Below, in pieces: positions 59,219 to 64,000 of a DNA stretch of 64,000 nt. The notes under the pieces are model-generated. The model was not told the origin of the DNA, searched no databases, and was given only the letters and a program-made list of their open reading frames with translations. This DNA comes from Heterocephalus glaber (lineage: Eukaryota > Chordata > Mammalia > Rodentia > Bathyergidae): contig NW_004624752.1 in the NCBI RefSeq assembly GCF_000247695.1, forward strand, positions 797,586-861,585. Reading direction: 5' to 3'. Position numbers and translations under genes: made by a program. How positions within the stretch are numbered: position 1 is the first letter of the stretch; the number at the start of each line of letters is the position of its first letter.

Positions 59219-60489
59219 AGAGAAAAATTGGATTGTGAATGAATGATAAGATGTACTTGGACTGTTCCTGATAGATTCCTGCAAGTTAATGGAAAATAAA
59301 ATGCATGATATTTTCTTTTGATGAGAAAAGACAGATATTAGCTGGAACTAATCATCGATGGGACCAGAAAAAACTTGGAAACTGTGGAAGGAAAATAAAA
59401 ATCTGAAGGCATTTGAAAAATATGGCAATTCTCCCAACAGTGACTGTTCTGATGCATTGGTGCCCAGAGCCTGGAGCTCGGTGCAGTCACAGGCACAGCA
59501 GCTCTCGGCTTTGCTGTTGTTACCGCTAATTAAATCATGTTTTCGGTGGTGCTGGCTGCTACCTCCACACTGAGTGTCCCAGGGCAGGCGCTGTGGAAGC
59601 AGAGCTGCTGCCTGAGGGCAGTTGTGGGCTGGAAGCCCTGTCCTCAGCTTGGGGGAGACCACCCTTTTCTGTCCCACCTTCCTTCCCACAAGGGTCTTAG
59701 GAATGAGCGCGGCCCCAGGGCAGTAGTGGTCTTGGTGCTGTGGGTGTTGGGTGGGTGTTGCTCCTCCCTTGTAACCTTTGCCCTGAGACCCTGGGCTCAG
59801 CTGTGAGGGCCCTCAAGATTTCAGTGTGCAATATCTCTTGGCCCCAGGGGCTGCTGTGGAGCTTGTTGCATTAGTGGCTATTGTCACACAAGTTACCATG
59901 CATGTTGCCACTCACAGCACACATTTGTCATTGCAGGGTGTCTGGAGGCCAGGTCCCCTGCCCAGGCCTCGAAACTCCAGCGTCATGTGGCATCTGAGCT
60001 GTGTTCCCCCTGGGTCTTAGCCCAGGAGAATCCATGTCCCAGCTCACCCAGCAGCTCAGCCTTGCCGGCCCCTTGGGCTTTGGGGAAAGAGACTTCCTTT
60101 CCTGGCTGTTGACTGGAAGTTGCCCTTGGCCACCAGCAGGTCCCAGGTGTGTCCACAGCATTGCTGCTTTGTTCTCAGTACAGCAGAGACCCCAGCCAGA
60201 TGGAGTTGCAGTCCTGTCATCACACACATAATCATGTCCATTGTGTCACCTCTGTCAGGTCCTGTTGGTGGCAAGCAAGTGGTAGGAGCTGTCCACACCC
60301 AGGCAGGGACTTTTCTGGGCACACACACCAGTGGTGGGATGCCACCAGGGGTACATCATGGCTCTACGGCCTGAGCCAGCATGTGCATCTTGGGGTAGGA
60401 AGGACCAATATCCCCCAGCTCAGGGACACTCTCTCCTGTCCTCAACCAACCTTTCTTCTGGCAAATGCACATGCATATGTGCCTATAAA
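59219..60489. other. Intergenic, no recognised feature
   Basis: A-rich at the left, GC-richer at the right. No gene or clear repeat. Confidence 0.4.
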
Positions 60490-61860
60490 CCGAGCATCAA
60501 AAAACTGATAGAACTTCAAGGAGAAATGGACAAATCCACCATTATAGCTAGAGACTTCAGCACTGCTCTGTCAGTAACTGATGGATCCAGCAGGCAGCAA
60601 GTTGCGACAGCTCAGCTGAACTGAACAGCACCATCAGTCAACTGCATCTAGTTGACATTATGGACGGCTTCATCCAATGGGACCAGAGTATACACACGTT
60701 CTCTTCAAGCACACACAGTCATTCGCCAGGACTCAGCACACTGGGCCGGAGAATATGCCCTGCACACTTGAAAGATCAGAAATCACATGCATGTGTTTCC
60801 AGACAACAGTGGAGTTGGGCTGGACAATCCAAAAATAATTGGAGAATAAATAACAGGTGGGTCAAAGGACCCTTAAGAAAAATTTAAAAATATTTTGAAG
60901 GAATATGAAGATGCACCCAAAATTGGCAGTATGTATAAAAGAAATGCTTAGAGAAATTCATAGAATTCAAAACATGTATCAGAAATAAAGCTCTAAAATC
61001 AGTTGTTCAATTTCTCACCTTAGGACTCTAGAAAAAAAAATTATCAGACCTGTAGGGAATAGAAGAAAATGTTAAAAACTAGAAGATAAATCAATGAAAT
61101 TGGGAAATTTCTTTGAAAAGCTCAATAAAATTGATAAACTTCTAGCCAGGCCAACTAAGAGCGAGAATATCCAAGTTGGTAGATAAAAAAGAGAGGCCAC
61201 CACTGGGATCCCATGGACAAGAAAGGACCATGGAGGCCTCTGTGAACAAACTCGGAAACACGCACAGGATAACAGATGGAATGGATCAATTCCTGGAAAG
61301 ACACAGTCTGCCAAAACTTACACAAGAAGAAAGCATCTGAATTGGCTCATATCAAAGAAATTCAGTCAATAATGATTTACCTTCAAAATAGGAAGCACCA
61401 GGCCAGATGGTTTCCTGGTGGATTCTGCCAACAGTTAAGGAGGAAATCATATCATTTCTCCGTGATACGGTCCAGAAATCAGAAGCAGAAGGGACATCTT
61501 GCAACTCATTCTATGAGGCTAACATTATCCTCCTCCCAGAACCACATAAAAGCTTTACGAGAAAAGAGAACAGACTAATATATTTCAGAAACATAGTTGA
61601 AAAATTCTCAATAAAACATTAACAAATAGAATTCAAAATGAATAAAAAGAATTATACATCATGACCAAATGGGATTTGTCTCAAGGATGCAAAGCTAGTG
61701 TGACATTCAAAACTCAATTAATATAATTCACCACACCAACAAACTAAAGAAGAAAAATAACATGATCGTATCACTAGATGCAGAAAGAACATGTGACAAA
61801 ATCCAACACCCATTCCACTAAATTAGGAACAGAGGAGAACTTCCTCAACTTGGACGTCTA
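60490..61860 (+). mobile_element. L1 ORF2 relic (endonuclease to early reverse transcriptase part)
   Basis: A-rich + strand sequence whose broken frames read L1 ORF2-like pieces: KLIELQGEMDKSTIIARDFS, EEIISFLRDTVQKSEAEGT and a SLDAERTCDKIQHPFH-like end. Stops and frameshifts are frequent. It is truncated at both ends and lacks the reverse transcriptase catalytic core. Inactive. Confidence 0.8.
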
Positions 61861-62430
61861 CAGAAACTATAGTGATCATTATCATGAGGAAAACTCTCAT
61901 GTTTTCTGACTCATTTTTGAGGATTAAGGGGCCCTCCTCCTGGCAGCCTTCTGGATTTCTCTTCTTTCTCCCCCCTGAGTTAGGGGCCTCTTCTCTGTGC
62001 TGCACAGTTCTCCGGGAAGTCGATGTGACCATCTGCGTGTCTGTCGCTCTTCTGGTCTGTGAGTTCTTTGATGGCAGGGTCACTGTCCTCAAACTTGCCC
62101 TTGATGTGTGACAAATGTATGCAGAAGGAAGGATGAAACAACCGGAGGAGTGAGCTGAGCCCCACCAGGGCAGGCCACCCCTGAGTGTTCTCAGAGGGAG
62201 GAGCTGCCTCTGAACAAAGCACAGGTTTGGAAGCAGTCCCCGCCTCTGCTGGCACCAGCTCATGATGGCTGGCTGCTGGGGACTGCATCTCAGGGAGTTG
62301 GTGTTTTGTGTAAGGACTGGGGCCTTGGCAGTTAATGTGCATTTTCTCACGAGTGTTTATGGCCCACCCAAGCACTGTGATGCCTGGTGATGGTAGATGT
62401 GTAACCCGCATCTCTCTCTGTAGTCACCTG
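61861..62430. other. Intergenic, no recognised feature
   Basis: Overlapping antisense frames at 61,823-62,411 and no coding evidence. Confidence 0.4.
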
Positions 62431-62439
62431 CTCACCCAC

Positions 62440-62800
62440 CATCATATTCGCACGTACCTATTAACCCATCTATCCACCCACCCACTCACTATCCACTATC
62501 CATCCCTCCATTTATCCACCCCAGCCCCATTACCCATCTATCCATGTACCTAGTCACCCATCTGATACCAGTCCATCCATCCTCCCATTCCTTTATCCTC
62601 CTACCTCCCATCCATATATTCATCCTCCCATCCACCCATGCCTCCCTCTGTCTATCCACTTACCCACCTGTCCTCCAATTTTCCACATTCCTATTCACCT
62701 AGCTTTCCACCAATCCGTCCATCCTCCCATTCCTTCACCCACCCAACATCCATCCATCCATCCATCCAACTATCCACCAAACATTGATCGATTGATTGAT
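62440..62800. repeat. Degenerate (CATC)n / CCATCC-rich simple repeat
   Basis: About 360 bp of imperfect CATC/ATCC/ACCC units. The purest part is CATCCATCCATCCATCC near 62,750, followed by (ATTG)n near 62,786-62,805. Confidence 0.9.
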
Positions 62801-62811
62801 TCATTGTCTGC

Positions 62812-63100
62812 CATGGTTTGAATGCTTGTCCCCTCTCAAACTCCACACTTAACAGGGTGGAGAGATGAGACATTGGATGTGATTAGGCCACAAGATTTCT
62901 GTCCCCAGGGAAGGAATTCATGGTGATATGAAAGGGTAAGTTTTCCTCTTTTTGTCTCTTTTCCCCTTCTGCCTTCTGCCATGTGATGATTCAGCAATAA
63001 GGCCCTTGACCGATGACGGTGTCTTCATATTGGTATTCCCAGCCTGTGGAACTGTGGAAGAATGAATTTCTGTTCACTATAAATTGCAGTCATTACAGAA
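62812..63100 (+). mobile_element. ERVL-MaLR (MLT1/MST-like) LTR, sense
   Basis: It starts TGCCATGGTTTGAATGCTTG and holds GTGATTAGGCCACAAG, CCTTCTGCCATGTGATGA and CAGCCTGTGGAACTGTGGAA, ending near an ATGAATTTCTGTTCAC-type 3' end. Non-coding relic. Confidence 0.65.
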
Positions 63101-63329
63101 CTACAGAAGGGAATGTGATATCATTCACACATTTACCCACTAGCCCTCCCAGCCTCATCCATCTCCTTCCCTTTCTGTGAGCTGGGGTTCAGAACTGGGA
63201 GGTAAAGATGACCGAGGAACTGTTTTGACACTCACAGAGCTCATGTCCTAGAAATTCATGTGAGATCCTAGTGCAAAAGCCCAGGTGATAAATGAGAAGT
63301 GCCCCAAAATGTCATTTGGGGGGGGGCAC

Positions 63330-63530
63330 AGCCTTGTTGGTCATTGAAGTTCACAGTGGAAGGAGACTGACAAAGAAGAAATGTGGAAGAGACAGAACTT
63401 GCAGTGAGTCCTAGAATGTGGCAAGGCTGATGCAATAAGTGTGTTTGAAGTGAGAGGAAGTATTTTTGAAGGGGATTCAGGGCAATATGTCTTTCACTGT
63501 AATACATGAACAATTTCTAACATTCACTGT
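63330..63530 (+). mobile_element. mariner-type transposon relic, 3' part
   Basis: GTTTGAAGTGAGAGGAAG and the following TATTTTTGAAG text parallel the relic at 21,591-21,870. The frame recalls the transposase C-terminus (KCV-SE--YF pattern). Broken. Confidence 0.6.
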
Positions 63531-63544
63531 ATATTTCAATCAAA

Positions 63545-64000
63545 CCTCACGTGCTTAGAGCCTAGGTAGTTTTGTGAGACACTTCCAAACTGTCTAACCA
63601 AGCCATTGTGCCATTTTGCATCTGCATCAGCCCCGAACAAGAGTTCCTGTAGTTTCACACCATTACTAGCACTTGATGCTGTCAGTGTTCTACATCTTGG
63701 CCATCTAATGGATGTGTAGTGGATCTCACTGTAATTTTAATTTGCATTTTCCTGATGACATGTGATGTGAAGCGCCTTTTCATACCCACATTTCTATATG
63801 TATATCTTCTTTGGTGAGGTGCTTTTTAAGGTCTTGGGCTCTTTATGTCAAATTGTTAAGTTTCTTATTTCAAGTTTAAAGAATTCTTTGTATGGTTTGG
63901 ATAATAGCCTTTAATTAGACATGTCTTTTGCAAATATTTTCTCCCCAGTTTGTACTTTGTCTTTTTATTCTACTGATAGCATCTTTTGCATAGAAAAATC
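63545..64000 (-). mobile_element. L1 3' UTR-like sequence, antisense, runs off the window
   Basis: CTGTAATTTTAATTTGCATT, then GTATATCTTCTTTGGTGAGG and TGCAAATATTTTCTCCCCAG on + are L1 3'-end markers in antisense. It continues past 64,000. Confidence 0.7.

Noticed and set aside
61276..61622. Possible gene downstream of BRD1
   Set aside because: The text is L1 ORF2-like with frameshifts and belongs to the relic at 60,490-61,860.
62440..62800. CRISPR-like spaced repeats
   Set aside because: The CATC/ATCC units are a degenerate simple repeat without constant spacers, in a mammalian genome.

Overview
This window is nuclear DNA from a placental mammal, most likely a non-muroid rodent. The evidence is one spliced gene with GT-AG introns, many short B1 (7SL-derived) and ID (tRNA-derived) SINEs, composite B1+ID-like SINEs, ERVL-MaLR LTRs and decayed L1. 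The composite SINEs look like the B1-dID family, which is known from beaver, squirrel, dormouse and guinea-pig lineages. Castorimorpha is my guess and is not proven. Nothing bacterial, plasmid-like or phage-like is present.

The window holds one protein-coding gene, BRD1 (BRPF2), complete on the + strand. Non-coding exon 1 lies in a CpG island (about 13,450-14,600) and is partly hidden by a 234-bp run of N (13,632-13,865). Twelve coding exons run from the ATG at 17,313 to the TGA at 55,189-55,191. All junctions are GT-AG and the phases agree throughout. They give 1,190 residues for the long form. An internal acceptor in exon 8 gives a 1,058-residue short form. The protein is the scaffold of MYST acetyltransferase complexes (HBO1/KAT7, MOZ/MORF): N-terminal partner-binding region, PHD-knuckle-PHD module, coiled basic region, bromodomain and PWWP. 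The 3' UTR runs to about 56,115, with several poly(A) signals.

Layout: 1-13,040 is upstream intergenic DNA made largely of nested repeats (antisense L1, MaLR LTRs including one with internal sequence at about 8,860-10,627, many SINEs). 13,040-14,600 is a C-rich repeat block, the CpG-island promoter and a G-rich minisatellite. 14,600-55,191 is the gene body; intron 2 (13.6 kb) holds most of the intronic repeats. 56,120-64,000 is downstream intergenic DNA with an L1 ORF2 relic (about 60,490-61,860), a CATC-rich simple repeat, an MaLR LTR, a mariner relic and an antisense L1 3' end.

I found no new biological system. The best leads are the G-rich minisatellite and sequence gap at the BRD1 promoter, the tandem exon-8 acceptors, an inverted pair of mariner relics in intron 2, several recent SINE insertions with intact target-site duplications, and an unexplained CpG-rich antisense open block in intron 8.
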